From Planctomycetota bacterium (GTDB taxonomy: Bacteria > Planctomycetota > Planctomycetia > Pirellulales > Pirellulaceae), in the NCBI GenBank assembly GCA_024274855.1, contig JAJSAJ010000410.1, positions 1 through 7,517 on the forward strand: DNA of 7,517 nucleotides, read 5' to 3'. Within the stretch, counting starts at the first letter, position 1; each line of letters starts with the position of its first letter. The position numbers were made by a program, and so were the translations under genes. The notes below the pieces were generated by a model. It searched no databases. It worked only from the letters and a program-made list of their open reading frames with translations, and had not been told where the DNA came from. Of this stretch, positions 6,230 through 7,517 are shown piece after piece.

Positions 6230-7517
6230 TCAGGACTCGTTTGTGTACGACGTGCGGCCTTTCCACGCTCCATTGGTAAAATCGGGAATCTCAACCGGAA
6301 CGCCGCCCCCCGCAATCGATTTTGCCGAAAGCGGGATGATCGAACTCCATGCTGCCGCATCAAAAACATCCACTCGGGGTGGCTTTGCCGTTCGTACCGC
6401 CCGTAAAAACTCGTGGATGACAAAGAAATCCCCTCCAGAGTGCCCGGACCCCGCAGCTCTCTTCCCCTGCGTTTTCCAGAGCGGGTGGCGGAACTCCTCG
6501 GCGTACGTAGCGAGCGGCTCCCATTTTTCCGACTTCGAGCGGCCATCGATCCAGATACCGTCTATTCGCGACTCGTAGGCGGCTGTTGTGCCTTGCAGTG
6601 AGTAGTACGTTGTCGACGGAACGGGACGCGCGGATGTGAGGTCGTAACGCAAATCGATTACCCGCCCCTTGGCCGTTTGGATTAATACGGATGTTGAATC
6701 GCCTGTCTTGAACGTTGTTTTTCGCAGTGGATCATCCGCCTTGAAATGCGAGGCCAGATAGTGATCCAGACCGGCATGTCGGGTCTGACGGGCAACCAGT
6801 GATACCATGCGATCACCGCGGTTGATCCCCAACCAGTGGGCAACCGGCCCGAGCGAGTGGGTCGGATACAAGTTGCCGGCGTAATCGCGAATCATCTCCC
6901 CTCGCCATGTCAGGCCGCCCGCAGCGTCGAACATCAGTCCGCGACAGTCATGCACGTAGCCGCACTCCGCGAATGTGAGGTCACCGAAGAGCCCTTGTTC
7001 GACCATATTCTGCAGCGCCAGAATATTCGGCCAGTAGCAGCAGTTTTCCGCCAACATGTACGTCTTCTTCGAGTCGCGGGTCGCGTGCACCATTTCCCAG
7101 CATTCGTCTAGTTCCATGGCCGCCGCAACCTCGCTCAATACATGCTTGCCGGCCTGCAACGCATCGGTGGACATGACGCCGTGAAGCTGCATCGGCGTGG
7201 CGATGATGACAGCATCCAGATCGTCACGTGTGAGCATGCGTTGATAATCCTTGGGGCCGCGGTCATACCCTTCCGGCCGCTTGCCACCAGCCGACTCGAC
7301 TAGCTTCAATGCACGATCCAAGTGCGCCGGCTTGATGTCACAGATCGCTCGTATTTCAGTAGGCTCGGCCAGCACCAGACGCAGCAGATGTGTGCCACGA
7401 TTTCCAACGCCGATCATGCCGATTCGAAGCCTTGGCGGGATGTTGTTCTCCGCGGCATGGACCATCAAGCTGCCCGCGACCGACGCGACAGCACTAGCCT
7501 TAAGGAACCTGCGACGG
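6230..7517 (-). CDS. Tat-exported Gfo/Idh/MocA protein, GH109-like (5' end beyond the window)
   Basis: NAD(P)-dependent sugar-modifying protein of the Gfo/Idh/MocA superfamily, closest in motifs to GH109 enzymes, which use bound NAD to cleave glycosides by oxidation and elimination (alpha-N-acetylgalactosaminidase is the founding activity). The frame has no stop before the right edge and begins there with RRRFLKASAVASVAGSL, matching the twin-arginine RRxFLK signal, so export of a folded, cofactor-loaded protein is likely. The 428 residues visible include a Rossmann motif IGMIGVGNRG (32-41 of the visible part), SEVAAAM, ENCCYW, the GH109-type block GNLYPTHSLGPVAHWLGINR (214-233), GHSGGDFF (358-365) and DVFDAAAW (383-390). 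TTG 7468 and ATG 7465 are internal, because starting there would destroy the signal peptide; the true start is probably only a few codons outside. A sugar dehydrogenase with another substrate remains possible. It lies 171 bases upstream of the adaptor gene on the same strand. Confidence 0.9.
   Translation of the reverse strand, partial: RRRFLKASAVASVAGSLMVHAAENNIPPRLRIGMIGVGNRGTHLLRLVLAEPTEIRAICDIKPAHLDRALKLVESAGGKRPEGYDRGPKDYQRMLTRDDLDAVIIATPMQLHGVMSTDALQAGKHVLSEVAAAMELDECWEMVHATRDSKKTYMLAENCCYWPNILALQNMVEQGLFGDLTFAECGYVHDCRGLMFDAAGGLTWRGEMIRDYAGNLYPTHSLGPVAHWLGINRGDRMVSLVARQTRHAGLDHYLASHFKADDPLRKTTFKTGDSTSVLIQTAKGRVIDLRYDLTSARPVPSTTYYSLQGTTAAYESRIDGIWIDGRSKSEKWEPLATYAEEFRHPLWKTQGKRAAGSGHSGGDFFVIHEFLRAVRTAKPPRVDVFDAAAWSSIIPLSAKSIAGGGVPVEIPDFTNGAWKGRTSYTNES

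Noticed and set aside
276..7517. A polysaccharide utilisation locus linking the GH51 and GH109-like genes
   Set aside because: The two genes are on opposite strands and separated by three non-carbohydrate genes; no SusC/SusD-like, sulfatase or sensor gene is present to support a locus.

Overview
The window looks like a chromosomal segment from a planctomycete, probably a Pirellulales-type bacterium. The clearest lineage marker is a DUF1559 protein with the usual AVQAAREAARR block and a C-terminal H-X9-DG motif, a family massively expanded in Planctomycetes. A Tat-exported Gfo/Idh/MocA protein of the GH109-like kind, a secreted GH51 enzyme and a DUF502 membrane protein also fit. This assignment comes from family content alone.

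Layout: a 275-base leader region comes first, then one plus-strand gene for a secreted GH51 alpha-L-arabinofuranosidase (276-2258). It converges on four minus-strand genes. Read in their own direction from the right edge these are: a Tat-exported GH109-like Gfo/Idh/MocA protein whose 5' end lies beyond base 7517 (7517-6230); an HlyD/RND-type periplasmic adaptor (6058-4400); a zinc-ribbon DUF1559 protein (4126-3194); and a DUF502 two-helix membrane protein (3131-2466). No tRNA, rRNA, CRISPR array, insertion sequence or phage gene was recognised.

Function: both outer genes encode exported carbohydrate-active proteins and suggest polysaccharide or glycoconjugate breakdown, but they are about 4 kb apart on opposite strands and are not one transcription unit. 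The middle three genes are all envelope proteins. DUF1559 and DUF502 are 62 bases apart and may be co-transcribed. The adaptor has no transporter partner in the window. A perfect 14-bp palindrome (6163-6176) lies in the gap upstream of the adaptor gene and is the best candidate regulatory site.

No convincing undescribed multi-gene system was found. The points most worth a second look are the zinc-ribbon DUF1559 protein that lacks a prepilin leader, the palindrome, the orphan adaptor, and the Tat signal that runs off the right edge.
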